A stretch of 64,000 nt of DNA from Sipunculus nudus (GCA_026874595.1 CM049310.1:84667056-84731055), one strand, 5' to 3'. Positions 12,993 through 26,532 are shown, numbered from the stretch's first letter. Numbers and translations are program-made. The notes: generated by a model not told the origin, from the sequence alone.

Positions 12993-15716
12993 ACACTGTG
13001 GTTGTCGTTTTATTTGCGAAGGTTTCAAATTCACAAAATTCATGATAAAGTTATTATCGCAAAAATAAAATCCTTGTGAATATGAAGTCAGGTTGAAGAA
13101 GACAAAATTGAAAGGTTAACAACTGAAATTTAAAATAAATAATAATAAATCTTGTATGTTCAAAGATTGCTTCCTATTGTAAATGATATCAGATCATTCA
13201 AATCATTGTCATTAATGAACAATAACTGTATCTCACTGGATATTCCTTTGGGTACTAGTATTAAGATTTTGTGTACATATTATTTGATTAAATAAAATCA
13301 TATAATAACTAGATATTTCTTGGCACCGCAGGTGCCATAGTATCCCCAGACAATTAATCCCCCCCCCCCTTTAAGAATAGGCCCCCCATCTTCAGCAACA
13401 ATTAATATCAGACCACACTCATAGAAAAGGTCATTCTCATACAAAAGGTCATGATCCAAATTTCAATATTCATCATCCCCTAACCCATGTCTATGTATAT
13501 GCAAGAAATCTGTCCATTAGTTTTTGACTTATAATGCTCACAATACTGTTAAGTGGCAATGATGGGGTATTAAACGGCACAAAAACAAGTAAAAGAATAA
13601 CAGGTGGCACCACCTGTTTCCCGTACATGACAACACTATCCAAGATCTTCGTTCAAGTTGATTTTTGGACCAATCAATGCATCCCTTAATGAGAAATTAA
13701 TGATTTTGTGTGATTTTCACCATATATGGCAATATTCAAGGTCAAGGCCACTCATTGGAAAGGTCATGACCCCTATTCAAATAAACATTATCCTATAACC
13801 CATATCCATGTATATGCATAATATGAAAGAAATTTGTCCATTAGTTTTTGACTTATAATGCTCACAGTACTGATAAATGGCAATGATGGGGTATTAAACG
13901 GCACAAAACAAGTAAAAGAATAACAGGTGGCGCCACCTGTTTCCGGTACATGACAATACTTTCCAAGATCTTCGAACATGTTGATTTTTGGACCAATGCA
14001 TGCATCCCTTATTGAGATATTAATGATTTTGTGTAATTTTCACCATATATGGCAATATTCAAGGTCAAGGCCACTCTAATAGGAAAGGTCATGACCCCAA
14101 TTTATATATGCATCATCCCATAACCCATGTCTATGTATATGCATAATATGAAAGAAATCTGTCCATTTGTTTTTGACTTATAATGCTCAGAGGTTATAAA
14201 TGTACCGTTAAGTGGCAATGATGGGGTATTAAACGGCACGAAAAAAGTAAAAGAATAACAGGTGGAGCCACCTGTTTCCGGTTCATGACATTACTATCCA
14301 AGATCTTCGGTCAAGTTGATTTTTGGACCAAAGCATGCATCCCTTATTGAGAAATTAATGATTTTGTGTGATTTTCACCATATATGGCAATATTCAAGGT
14401 CAAGGCCACTCATTGGAAAGGTCATGACCCCTATTCAAATAAACATTATCCTATAACCAATATCCATGTATATGCATAATATGAAAGAAATTTGTCCATT
14501 AGTTTTTGACTTATAATGCTCACAGTACTGATAAATGGCAATGATGGGGTATTAAACGGCACAAAACAAGTAAAAGAATTACAGGTGGCGCCACCTGTTT
14601 CCGGTACATGACAATACTTTCCAAGATCTTCGAACATGTTGATTTTTGGACCAATGCATGCATCCCTTATTGAGATAATAATGATTTTGTGTAATTTTCA
14701 CCATATATGGCAATATTCAAGGTCAAGGCCACTCTAATAGGAAAGGTCATGACCCCAATTTATATATACATCATCCCATAACCCATGTCTATGTATATGC
14801 ATAATATGAAAGAAATCTGTCCATTAGTTTTTGACTTATAATGCTCACAGGTTATAAATGTACTGTTAAGTGGCAATGATGGGGTATTAAACGGCACGAA
14901 AACAAGTAAAAGAATAACAGGTGGCGCCACCTGTTTCCGGTCATGACATTACTATCCAAGATCTTCGGTCAAGTTGATTTTTGGACCAATGCATGCATCC
15001 CTTTTTGAGAAATTAATGATTTTGTGTGATTTTCACCATATATGGCAATATTCAAGGTCAAGGCCACTCTCATAGGAAAGGTCATGACCCCAATTTAAAT
15101 AAACATCATCCCATAACCCATATCTATGTATTTGCATAATATGAAAGAAATCTGTCCATTAGTTTTTGACTTATAATGCTCACAGTACTGTCAATTAGCA
15201 ATTCTGGGGATATTAAACGGCATGAAAACAAGTAAAGAATAATAGGTGGCGCCACCAGTTTCTGAAACAAGACAACCCTATCCATGATCTTCGATCAAAT
15301 TGATTTTGAGATCAATCCATGCAAGTTTTCTTGAGATATTTAAGAATTTTTGTGATTTTCCCCAAAATTGAACCTATTCAAGGTCAAGGTCACTCTCCTA
15401 GTTGAGGTCATGACCTCATTTAAATAGGCGTCGTCCTCTTACCCATATCTATACATATACCAAGTTTGGTAAAGATCCGTGAAATATTTTTTGAGTTATT
15501 GTGTCCAAAAGAAATCTCTGCGGCGGCGGCGGCGGGACCGTGCCTAAACCATAGTATCTCCAGACTATGTCTGGCGATACAATGACTTTCTTTGTGTAGG
15601 TTCTTATTATGTTTAAAAGTTACGAGTTTGTGAAAATGGGATCCTTGTGAATCTATGAAAATAAATGAGAATCACAAAAAAATTTAAACCCCGCAAATTT
15701 TAAGCCAACCACAGTA
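12993..15716. mobile_element. MITE split by an inserted repeat array
   Basis: The left edge at 12,993 reads ACACTGTGGTTGTCG and the right edge at 15,716, read on the minus strand, reads TACTGTGGTTGGCTTA. Both continue into matching TTTGCG...TTTAAA/TTTCAAA stretches and a shared ATCCTTGTGAAT word. The two arms of one inverted-repeat element are therefore separated by about 2.3 kb of unrelated tandem repeats. Confidence 0.6.
13319..15590. repeat. six-copy array of about 330-bp units with a GGTGGCGCCACC palindrome
   Basis: The palindrome or a one-base variant recurs near 13,602, 13,925, 14,262, 14,582, 14,919 and 15,245. Odd and even copies differ, so the true period is a 658-bp dimer: the stretch at 13,788 to 13,979 recurs almost unchanged at 14,446 to 14,637. 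The units also hold TTCAAGGTCAAGGCCACTC. The block ends in a CGG run and CATAGTATCTCCAGACTATG, a small hairpin. Confidence 0.9.
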
Positions 15717-18700
15717 ATCAACTAGCAGAGGGTCATATTGTCCGTAGTATTTCCATCATAGGCACTGTGCTGATCAGGTTACAGAGCAGATTCTAGCAGT
15801 CTTCCCAGCCTGCCTGATGCATCTCACTTTCCTTAAGGTAAAAATCCAATCCCAAAAATCACTTTCACCACATAAATAGTTAATTTTCTGTAAGACTGGG
15901 CATCATTTCTTATGATGAAAAGGAATAAGATCTGAGGTCTCGGGCTCCGTGGACAACACCTCTAGCAATCTCAAGTGTTAACACTGTTTGTTACAAGGTC
16001 TGCTGGTTACTGCTGGAACTGATCCAAAACGTTTGATCAGTCATTATCAAGTTTTCCAGCAGAAATGACTCTCTCTTGTGGCCGTTCCAGAATTTGCTAT
16101 GCCTTAATATATTTCCCCTTCACTGCTTTCGCATTATGTTATTTTATTGGACATCTAAAACCAAAGGCCTAAAGTACTTATAATCTTCTATCAAAAACTA
16201 CAAAGACCATCCAATGAACTTCAATCCCACACAAAAATGCAGCACAATTCTCAGTGGAGTATAAAGAACTGAGATTTGATCTTGAGTTTTGAGATATTAT
16301 CATGTTTAAAACAATATTTATTGTATATATACAAGATAGTAAGCATTTTTAGTGATCTAACTTGTAATTTCTTCAATGCACGTATCTTTGATCACTAGTG
16401 ATAGTGCAAACTTGTGACAGAAAAAAGGTTAATTGGTAAAAAGGTTCTCCTGTGAGGTTTGGTGACATATTTCTAACAGTAATTTTCAGGCCTTAACATC
16501 TTCACTTTCAGGGCTAATGAAGAAGATTAGACAGCTGTGCAATGAGCACACCTCAAAATAGTTACTCCAAAAAAGCCCATTAGATACTTTTGGTTTCATA
16601 TAGAAATGTTCAAAGAACATACACTGGGAAATTACTAGTCATCAAATTTCTGGCATATTGTTCATTATGCCTTCCCACAGCAGGGAGGGGAGGTTTATAT
16701 GAGCTGACAAAGTTTATTTCTTAATCAATATTTGGGCCCCTTTTTTATGGGGGGGGGGGGGTTGTGAGTGCAAAACCATCATTGGAATTTTTTTCCCTTT
16801 TGCTCTAGTTTACACTATCTCCTTAATTGCTGATTCTCCAAAACTCACCTAGTCAGAATAAAAGTCAGAGGTGACATGTTTGCGCCTGATGTTTATTTGG
16901 ACCTTGACCTTATTTCCAAAGCAAAAACCCAGAGCCTCCAGCAACTGTTCAGTGGTTGCAGACTTCAAGATCATTAAACTGACAACCTGCATGAATCTTT
17001 CAATATTGCCTTCATAATTTACTCATTACTTTAATAATAATTATTTTTTATTATTCTCTGATTCAAAGTTTTTTTTTATACTGACCAATATTTTATAGAC
17101 TAAAGTTTTGCCAACCTATTCTGCTATGTATTTAAATGGTTCTTAATATAAATGTTAGCAAAGGATTTGAGTGTGGGGGGGGGGGGACTTACAATTCTTG
17201 GAAACAGAACAATAAATGGTTAAAACTGAAAAACAGTCAGATTTTGCAGCATGATGCATTTTAAACTTCCCCAGATTTTACCATTACCACCTAAGTTTTC
17301 AAAATAACTCTACACTGTCAGGGGTAAACACCCTTAATTACCATCTTCCCTCTGCTGCACAACCCCCCCCCCCCCCCCAAATGCTCAAACCCTGTACCCT
17401 GTATCTGCCCCTGAATATGACAGATGATCTGCATTTTGTTAAATAAGTGATACTGATATTTTTACCTTTAAACATTCACATCATAAAACAAGTATCCACT
17501 TGTAGGCAAAAGCAGGGCTATTTGACATTAACAGTTGATGGCTTGCCTGATGCAAGTAAAAGTTCAAGAAAATGGTGGTAGGGCAACCAAGTGTCGGCTG
17601 CCACTTGCCTGACTGGGTAAGTGGATCCAACATAAAAGCTCACCCTAGGACCTGAATCTTAACTGATCTTCAGTTAGCCATTTTCTATCTTTGAAAATAA
17701 AATCATATTGATAAAACCTCTTCATCTAACATTACCTGTACGTTTGTCTGTACAAATAATTTATACCAAAGAGAAATATAATTAACAAATATTGGAACAT
17801 GTTTGTTGTCCAACATGCAATGGAACAAGCAAACACAATCAGGTGGAACACTTATCTGAGTTCATGGCTGCAGTTTCTAATTAAGAAGGGCAAGTACTTT
17901 CAAAATCACCCTGAAAGGTTATATGAAATTACACTTGATAACAGAGTAAGTTTTCTATTTATTTATCATTTCCTGCTAGAATTCTGTTTGATGAGAAGAT
18001 TTATCGACCAGCCCAGGTCATCTGGTGTTGGGGAACTTTTCTTGCGTGCCAGACACTTCATTAGGAGGTGCCTATGCCTGTTATAAGATAGGGCCTTGCT
18101 TGGTTCTTTATCGGCTCAGCCAGGTTTAACCAGTGTTTGTACACCGCCCAGACCAGACTCCCAAGTGTGATGGGTCAGAAGAAACAAGAGGATCTGAGAA
18201 AAACAATCTCTCCCAGACATTGTAAAGACAGGGATGTATCAAGTCTCAATTATTATTCATGCCCTTTTGTTTATGGTCTATATATATACCTGAGTGGAAA
18301 CTTTATTATAAAGAAACATAAGCAAGCATACAATGGTAAACTTATTATACTTCATGTGGAGTTTAAACCCAACTTTTCACCTGTCTAATCTGTAGAGCAA
18401 GCACTTATCCCAAAATCAACTGGTTTCTCAATATGGGTATGAATTAAGTATGAAGTCATCATCTTGGAGAAGAATCCAGAGCAAATGTCATAGAAAAATT
18501 GATTTAATTAAATAAATTAAAGTAAAAGAACAATAATTAATTTTAAAAAAGGGAAGCATGAATCACCAGGGTCTATTTGAACCGTCCTCCTCAATCAGTA
18601 GTATACATATGATAAAAATACACATATACTGTTTTTTTTTGGTTTATGTATACTACTGATTGTTCACTGCTTCCAAGACCCTATAACATATCAGTTCAAT

Positions 18701-19029
18701 ATGCTAATTGAGCATCCTGGTATATATCTTTGTATTATATATAAAATTCAAAACAATAAATAACCTCCTTGTCCTGCCCTGTTATATTCCAGTATCGCAT
18801 GTGTACCCCGAACAACCCTATCGTGCACCCGAGGACAATAGGATCAGTGTCAGTCTTTCACATGCCCCCCCCCCCCCCCCCCGAATCGCACAAAGCATAA
18901 TCTTGTAATCTTGTAAAGTCTCGGCTTTCCAAACCACGCCATTAGCTTCATTCTAACCACATTCACCTGATGATCGGGTCGCATCCCGTGAAACAGACTG
19001 TTGTGAATTAAGTGTTGTTTTTCTTCAGA
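15717..19029. other. intron sequence with homopolymer runs
   Basis: Poly-G or poly-C runs of 10 to 17 occur near 16,749, 17,176, 17,364 and 18,867. The plus-strand frame at 17,799 to 18,086 (95 codons) matches nothing I know and has no splice or composition support. Otherwise nothing is seen. Confidence 0.5.
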
Positions 19030-21012
19030 ATTATATATATATATGTCAAGGCCCAGATCGCGATCTGGACAGATCTTAGATCTGTCCAGCCCAAATTGCG
19101 ATCGCAGTTCAGGCCGGCCCAAACTGCGATCGTAATCCAGGCTGGCCAGATCTTAGATCCGTCCAGCCTAGATTGCGATTGCAGTTTAGTCCGGCCCAGA
19201 CTGCGATCCTGTCTTTCTTGCTTCAGGATTGCCATTTGGTCTGGACAGATCTAAGATCAGTCCAGCCGAGATTGCGATCCTAAACTTGACCAGCCCATAT
19301 TGCGATCCATGCTTTTACGATCACAGGAGTGAAACATTGGTTGTTTTACCAACTCATTTGGTATTGCATTGTACCATTTTCCCATAATAAATACAATTAT
19401 AATACAGAAAGGCAATTTCCACTCTTTCATATCACAGGAGTGAAACATGGAATGTTTCACCAACTCATTTTGTATTTCATGGTTGTTGAAAAAAGGTAAC
19501 AAGGAACCCATGGGTTTTATATGCTCACAAAATATGATTTGGAAGAGGAGGTCGGCAAGTGCAGGTTTTGTGTGGTAATATAAGCTGCATTATGAGCTGA
19601 TGGTGTTTAACTCAAGTTATGTAAGATTATGATAATATCCCTGGAGACAGGGAAGAGGATTGATGTCATTTATTTTATATACAGCTGGAAATGGTGTGCT
19701 GTTTTCACATAGGTTTGGACTTTGCCATATAACTTTATCTACATTGCAGTAGAATTATTTGAAAAAAAAACCTGTCCATTATCAGTCATGGTAATTCTGA
19801 TTTTTACAAATGAGAACTTTTATTTAATAATTACTGGTTATTCCTACCCAAGAATAAAACTTAAATAATATAACTATTTATTATAAATTAATAACAAATA
19901 TTGTGTCAAATATAATTTAAATTAAAAATAAAAACAGCATCATATGAAAAGATCTTTTAATAATATAACTGAAATAAATGATTATTAAAATAACATTATA
20001 GAATAAATTCATGAATACATTCATGATTACATTTTAAAAGTATCTGCATTTGTATTCAAATACTTTCATTTATACCTGTTTTCCTATTTTTATGCATGAA
20101 ATCATGGAGTACATATATTCATATTCGCATTCAAATATATCTGCAAAGTATTCTTATCATGTCTGGTATTTATTCAGTTTCAGCAAAACAAAGTTCTTGA
20201 GAATCCAGAATTTATAAATTTCACAAATTGATCATGAGTATGATCATAATGATCATAAGTACCTGGTTTTATGGCTTTAATTTATATTTAAACATAAAAC
20301 TATTATATTCATTTTGGACTACTTTCACATCAATCTAAGCACTAGACATAGCAAAAGTCTTATGACAATTATCAACGTTACAGAAATCATAACGAGAACT
20401 TGTCTAAGATCTGATTTTTTATCATATTTAAATATTTTTATTTAAAAAAATGTAAAAAAAATTAAAAGCAATCTAAGCCATGAAACCATTATAAGATTAA
20501 AAAATATCTCAAGCATAAGAACACCCTATAAATTGTACAAGGAGAAAAACTAGAGATGGGCAAGTTTAATTTTATTAACATAAATTGAGGAACCAGCAAT
20601 AAGATTTTGATTATTTATATAGTCTTGTGACAGCTGATACAGCCACGAGTCTTAATATTATTGGAGAAAAATATTGACATATTTAATCAGTACTTGTCTG
20701 AGTAAAATTTTAAAATTTTGACATATTTTATTTTTTTTTTTAATTATAAAATAACTATAAATTAACCAGCTGAAACACTTGAATCGCATGGATCGCAATA
20801 TGGGCTGGTCAAGTTTAGGATCGCAGTCTTGACTGGACAGATCTTAGATCTGTCCAATCCAGATTGCGATCCTGAAGCAAGAAAGACAAGATCGCAATCT
20901 GGGCCGGACTAAACTGCGATCGCAATATAGGCTGGACAGATCTAAGATCTGGCCAGCCTGGATTGCGATCGCAGTTTGGGCCGGCCAGAACTGCGATCGC
21001 AATCTGGGCCTT

Positions 21013-21056
<44 letters not shown>
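19030..21056. mobile_element. 2-kb element with long inverted termini inserted in a TA repeat
   Basis: About 270 bp at 19,040 to 19,310 reappears in reverse complement at 20,790 to 21,015, each end abutting a TATATA run. The ends start GTCAAGGCCCAGAT and are built from repeated ATTGCGATCG and GGCCGG words plus the palindrome AGATCTTAGATCT. The left end has an extra copy of one sub-block. The AT-rich middle carries no transposase and includes sequence also seen at 42.24 to 43.08 kb. It is a non-autonomous DNA element. Confidence 0.85.
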
Positions 21057-21060
<4 letters not shown>

Positions 21061-21551
21061 GCTTATTACCGATAAAATCAAGTGTTTGGAATACAAGACA
21101 TATTCCTTTCTCAATAATACATAGCTGAAACATCCTTGTCCTTGAGCCTTAGGCACAGAAAGTTCAAGCTGAAACATCAGGAGACTGAAATGTGTATATT
21201 AAAGTGAGATTATCTATGACAAGGATCTCAGACAGGTCAAATAGACAAGAATTACTCCCAAGTACAAACGAAGTGATCCCTTACTGTACCCATTACAATG
21301 AAAGATTAAGGGCAGGTTCAAGGAGGACTGGGTGTAAAGCCAATTACCAAATCCAGGGGCCCATAAACTAACAATCAAGTGTCTGACAGCCTCAGGTCAT
21401 TCCACACTTTACACTTGAACACACAGAGTCTTACGCTGTGGCAAGGTCAGCTGATTCAAGTGGCTGTACATTACAATTCCTAATCCACCATTTCTGTGAA
21501 GCTCCAAATTCGGGGCTGTGTTATCCACACAATTGTCAAACATGACGGACA

Positions 21552-21735
21552 TCAGAAGCGGATCCGGGGGGGGGGGGTCCGGACCCCCCTTTTTCATCAG
21601 AAACCTTTTTTTAAGGGATTCAGACAAAATTTTGACGCTAGACCCCCCCTTTTTCAGACCTGAGGATCTTTTTTTTTAGGGTTTTCATTTGTCTTCCTGG
21701 GTTGGACCCCCCCTTTTCCTAAATCCGCCTGGACT
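21552..21735. mobile_element. small GC-rich element with GGCGGAT-like ends
   Basis: It begins AGCGGATCCGGGGGGGGGGG and ends GACCCCCCCTTTTCCTAAATC before CGCC, giving inverted ends around GCGGAT. GACCCCCC(C)TTTTT occurs three times inside. It is non-coding. Confidence 0.55.
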
Positions 21736-22899
21736 TCAGTAGCCTGTTGGTTTTTGTGGCTTGACCTTATCTGATAGATGGCAGCATTAATTTGGCATAT
21801 ATAACAATGTATCCATTTTCATCAAGGCAAGTTATGTGGGTAATACTGCACATTGCCAAATATAATTTTCTTGAAAAGATAATTTTCTTGCCCTACTCCC
21901 TATAATTTCTGAGCATAATTAAGAAAAAGTATCTAATGGCACAAACATTTTCAAGGGAGTGAGGCAAGAAAATTGTTGATGTTTAAATATAGACAATTTT
22001 TCATATATAAGAATTTTTCTTCTTCCAATAGGTTTTTCTTACTATCAGAAAAAGATATCTTATGGCAAGAAATATTATCATGGGAGATCATATGCTGAAG
22101 GAAATTTTCTTATGATCAGTTATTGTCATCAGATAATCTAGATATACTTTCTTGACAAGTATGTTGCCTATATAAATCAAGAAAAAAAAATATCTTGGGA
22201 GGATTTCTTGTCAAGAGAAATAATTTGTTTGGATAAAAAATAAAACCTTTAAAAAAATTATTTTTTGTTTTGCAGGCAAGTAACTAGTCCTTGGTGACAT
22301 GTATATCTTGGTGGTTTGTTAAACAATTAAAGTTACATCTCTTCTGAAGGCCTGTTTGTAAGCTTGATCTGTTTAAATAAAAAACTTTACTTAGTCAGAC
22401 AATATTGCATGAAGTAGGCTCACAACATATACTGTGGGTAAATTAGACTCAGCTTGAACCTGTCTCAGCTCACAGCATTGGAAAATGGTTAATGCCGGCT
22501 CATGTGATACCAGAACTCAATTACAGCTGGTTACACAGCACCATCATTTTACAGTAATCTCTGGACAAGGTTATACTCAAATGTATTATAAATAGGAATG
22601 TGCAACATAAATAGGTTGCTTGTAATACCAATTTTTGACTTTTTGTCGTAAAGCGACACAACATGAAGAATTTTTTTGGCTAACAAATAGTTATTTTTTC
22701 TTTGTTTTAATCCATTTTATTCTGGAAAATATCCTATAATTGTAAGACTTTCCAAGTATCTTATTTCCACTTCATTGTTAATATACCCTGTGATATAAGT
22801 ACTGAGATAAAGGGTGGACAATCTTAAGAAATATTCTTTGCAACCATTATTCATGAGACAGCTTAATTTGAGATTATCTTCCATGTGATTTTTTTTTTA

Positions 22900-23990
22900 T
22901 GACTGTCCAGAGGTCCACTTCCTTTAATCATCATTTCCAAAATGATTCTTCCTAGATCCTTTGTCCTTAATCCTTGTTCTTATCCCCCAACCACGTCCCT
23001 AACCAAACCACCCCATGAAATGCTTCCTTTGTTCCAAATGCCCATAAGTCTATGTGCTTTGAGCACTTTCATAAATTCCTGTTTTTCATTAAGTGTTCTT
23101 TCTTTTGTCATTAATGTGAGGGGACAATTACCATTTTCATTGAGATTCAAGGCTGTTTCCTTTGTCATATGTCATGTTAATTAGGTAATCTTTATTAAAA
23201 GGACAGTTAATTCTTCATAACTGTTTAGGGATCAGTTTCCTCTGACATTGTGTCCATAGGCTGATTTCCTCTGGGATCAAATCCTTTTGCCCGTTTCCTT
23301 TGCCATTGTCTAAGAGCCACTTTCCTTTGCCACTGACAAGAGGCAGTTTCTTTTGCCACAGTCCAAGAGGCAGTTTCCTTTGCTATGTACAGTTCAAAGG
23401 CAGTTTCCTTTGCAAATGTAGGGAGGATAACTCCTTTGACATGATTAAGAGTCCTTTTCATTTGCCATGGAAAAAAAGAATATTTTTCCTTTGACATTGT
23501 CATTTTCCTTAACACTGTAAAGAGGCAGTTTCCTTTGACATTGTCATTTTCCTTTGCAATGGCCCAAGAGGCACTTACTTTGCAATGGTACAAGAGTCAT
23601 TTGAGCCACAAAAGGAAGGAGTCATTGAGCTTTGACAGTGTCCATCAATTCTTGTCCTTTGACACTGTCCAACAATCCTTGTCCTTTGACACTGTCCAAC
23701 AATCCTTGTCCTTTGACACTGTTCAACAATCAATGTCCCTTGACACTGTTCAACAATCAGTTTCCTTTGACACTCTCTAAGAGGGATCAAGTATCCTTTG
23801 ACACTGTCCACTCGTTTTCCACTTTCCATTGTGACTGTAAAAAAGTCATTGTACTTTGACACTGTCCAAGAGGCAGTTTTCAAAAGGTACTTTTCTTTTT
23901 CAATGTGTTTTCAGTTTCTTTTTAGCCAAATTTTTCCTCAAGCACTATCTACCAGCTTTCATTTGAATTTAAATCTTTATGAAAGAAAAT
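22900..23990 (+). repeat. degenerate array of CCTTTGACACTGTCC units
   Basis: From about 22,960 the motif CCTTTG(A/C)CA(C/T)TGT recurs every 20 to 40 bases with a variable spacer such as AAGAGGCAGTTT. Between 23,640 and 23,760 it becomes a regular 27-bp repeat (TGTCCAACAATCCTTGTCCTT). Long frames on both strands here are by-products of the repeat and are not called as genes. Confidence 0.85.
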
Positions 23991-24850
23991 AAAATTTCCT
24001 TGAATTAAAATCCCTGTCTGGGGTTTCTACCTTTGCAATTAAGAGATGGGTTTGCTTAGCACAGTACACAGCACACAGTAATAGGGGAATGGGTTCTCTT
24101 TAGGTAGTAGTTTTCTGTAGATTGTTGATCACCAATATTTGTATGTTAACAAACCCAAGCATATCCAAAAACATGCATTAACATGCTTACCAGTATTCTA
24201 TGTTCTTGCTCAGATCAAGGATTTCATTTCCTTTCATTTTGCAACACTTAATTGGCCAAACAAAGCAGGATTACAAATAGCATCAACAACATTTATTTCT
24301 AATTATCAGAAACACAAGCACTATCAGCTGCCAGGGGATATAAATGTAAGAAAATCCTTAAGCCTGGATTAATGAATGGCTTATGAGTCAGTACCTTGGT
24401 CATAGACAAGACCATGCCAGATTGATAATTAAACAGAGATCGACGAGGGATTTCTTCAGTTATCCAGACAATTGGGTTTCCTAATATTTGCATTATTCTC
24501 CAATCTCAATCATGGTAAGAGCTTTGATAGTAGTTCTTAAATACCACTATTACACATAATTACATAATAAAACCCCTGCGTTTCATTACAAATTCTTATA
24601 CCACTGAAGCCTGCAAGAATTCAATTCACAAAGCATTCCAAACAACGCTGAAGGGGGTTCCCAGCCAAAAGCAGTACAGGAAAATGATCAGTCAAGGGGT
24701 TGTTGAAAATAATTTAATAAAGAACAACTTTGAGACAACCAATACAATCTGTAGCCATGTAATCATGCATGTAAGCTTTGAGGAATTTATTGCAAGAGGG
24801 GTTATGATGCTGATTTCAGTTTTATCACTTCAGTATATAATTACCATATA

Positions 24851-25324
24851 CAATGCTGCTACACTGTATTTAATGGGAAAAAAAGCATAAATCTTGCAAG
24901 AAAAAAAGTATAAAATTGTCTAAAAATTTTTTAAAATTATAAAAAAGTAAAAATCTATGCCAAATAGGGCAATTTTGTATACTTTTAAAGAATGCAATAC
25001 TTCTAAACAAGCTCCCAGAATGAAAGTATATATATATATACATATTTCAGTATTCCATGTATCAATTATCTTGTAAAATATAGTTAATATTGCAGAAAAA
25101 AGATAACTGCTAATAAAATGTCATTATTATGAAATATTGACCGAGCATGTCTACTGCACTCAATAAGTTCTGGTAAACAGCCATTAATCACCACCTGAAG
25201 ATGAGGATTTTAGAATAGAAAGTATGAAAAAGAATAACCCCTGAAAAAGTATGAAAAGTATAAAAAGGGGTCTTGCCTGAAAAAAAAGTATCTTACTTTT
25301 AAAAAGTATAGAATGGCAGCACTG
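24851..25324. mobile_element. possible MITE with TGCTGCCA-like ends and AAAGTAT words
   Basis: The left edge AATGCTGCTACACTGTAT and the right edge AGTATAGAATGGCAGCACTG are imperfect inverted repeats. Both are followed inside by A-rich AAAAAGTA words. The match is weak, so this is tentative. Confidence 0.35.
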
Positions 25325-26420
25325 CATATATATAACAAACAATTAACCTAAGGAAGTAATGACTAGTGGTAGAAAAATGCAATTCTAAAATTTCCCATCA
25401 TGGCTATACCTGGAATCAACCTTTCTCATGGTCATAAACACTCTTCCGTTAATGCCTTCATCTCCCAATGCTATTCAGCTTACTTCCTCAACCTGTTACC
25501 TTTTATGCTGACATAGATAAGCAGATTCCCAGGGTTCTTATGTATAAGCTTTCTCTCAAATGGATATTTATCTGTTCACAAGGTCTCAAAGAATAGATAA
25601 GGCATGAATAGAATAATCAATTTGACTTTTATTTCTCCTGTAATACAATTTCTGCTCACGGAAAAAAAAGAATACTTTGCAGCTGGCTCAAATGAAATAG
25701 TTTCGCAGATTTCTTAAACTTCATGTGATAAAATGTTTTCTTATTTTCACATGAAAAGAAGCAGCTGCAGAGAAGAAAAACATATAAAGCACAGTAATTC
25801 CCTTGCTAGGATGCCCCAGACTCCCGACTGAACCGTTTATTGGTGGACACTTGATGAATGGTTTCTGGAGGTCTGAAGATTCCAGCACATTTACCTCCAT
25901 ATGGACCCCAACCCTTGGCAAGGAAAATGAACAACGCGACCTTGTGAAGCCTTTGGGTGTTTTAACTCAAAGGTCAAGGTCTGATGGCAGGTCATTCAGG
26001 TCAGTGGCCTTGTAGCACCTCAGAGGAAGAAATTGTTAATTGTTAATCTGATGTTCCATCATATATGGGTGCTCCACTTAACCCAGCCCATCCAAACGTT
26101 AATTCAAAGCTGGCTGACTTCCAGATCACTGGACACATATGCCCCCCTAACAGGTTCCTGGTCAAAGTGCAGTAAACTTAAAACACAATGATTGTGTTTT
26201 ATGCAGGGACTCTCCCCTGGTGGCTTTCACAACAGATTTATTTCATTCTTTTATACCATCACCAAACCATTATTTGGAGCACTCTCCTCCTAAACAACAT
26301 TTTCAAATATTCATCATTATATATGCAGAGCAGTTTCTGTTCATTTTCTGAGTCAAGTCATTTTTGGGAGGACACACTGGATAAGATTCTGCAACTGATA
26401 CTTCAGTTAAGATAACTCAC

Positions 26421-26532
26421 CAACAGCTAAGATTTCTATGGGGGAGATCAATGGAATTTCACCTTCCATGAAGCCCATGAAGCAATAAAATATTATCTTC
26501 ACATTTGCCAGGAGATAGCTAAGAGTCACTTC
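26421..26532 (-). CDS. possible exon with strong splice sites
   Basis: A good acceptor (TTTTGTCTTCAG) and donor (GCTGTTG/GTGAGT) bound 112 bases that are open in one frame only (phase 0 in, phase 1 out), encoding EVTLSYLLANVKI, then MEGEIPLISPIEILAV. The 3' phase fits the 11.0-kb exon, but the 5' phase does not fit the 34.2-kb exon. An inner acceptor at 26,463 would give a 42-base phase-1 exon. The E-I-P motif recalls the 34.2-kb linker. It could be chance. Confidence 0.25.

Noticed and set aside
13788-14637. Two near-identical 63-codon minus-strand frames as a duplicated small gene
   Set aside because: They are the same part of successive 658-bp array dimers and show no domain or splice evidence.
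19012-19254. Overlapping frames on both strands in the 19-kb and 21-kb blocks
   Set aside because: They arise from the palindromic terminal repeats of the 2-kb element and have repetitive, protein-unlike composition.
23225-23883. Long frames with CQRTRIVGQ-type repeats as a repeat protein
   Set aside because: The peptide repeat simply mirrors the CCTTTGACACTGTCC DNA repeat. Frames exist on both strands and shift between them.
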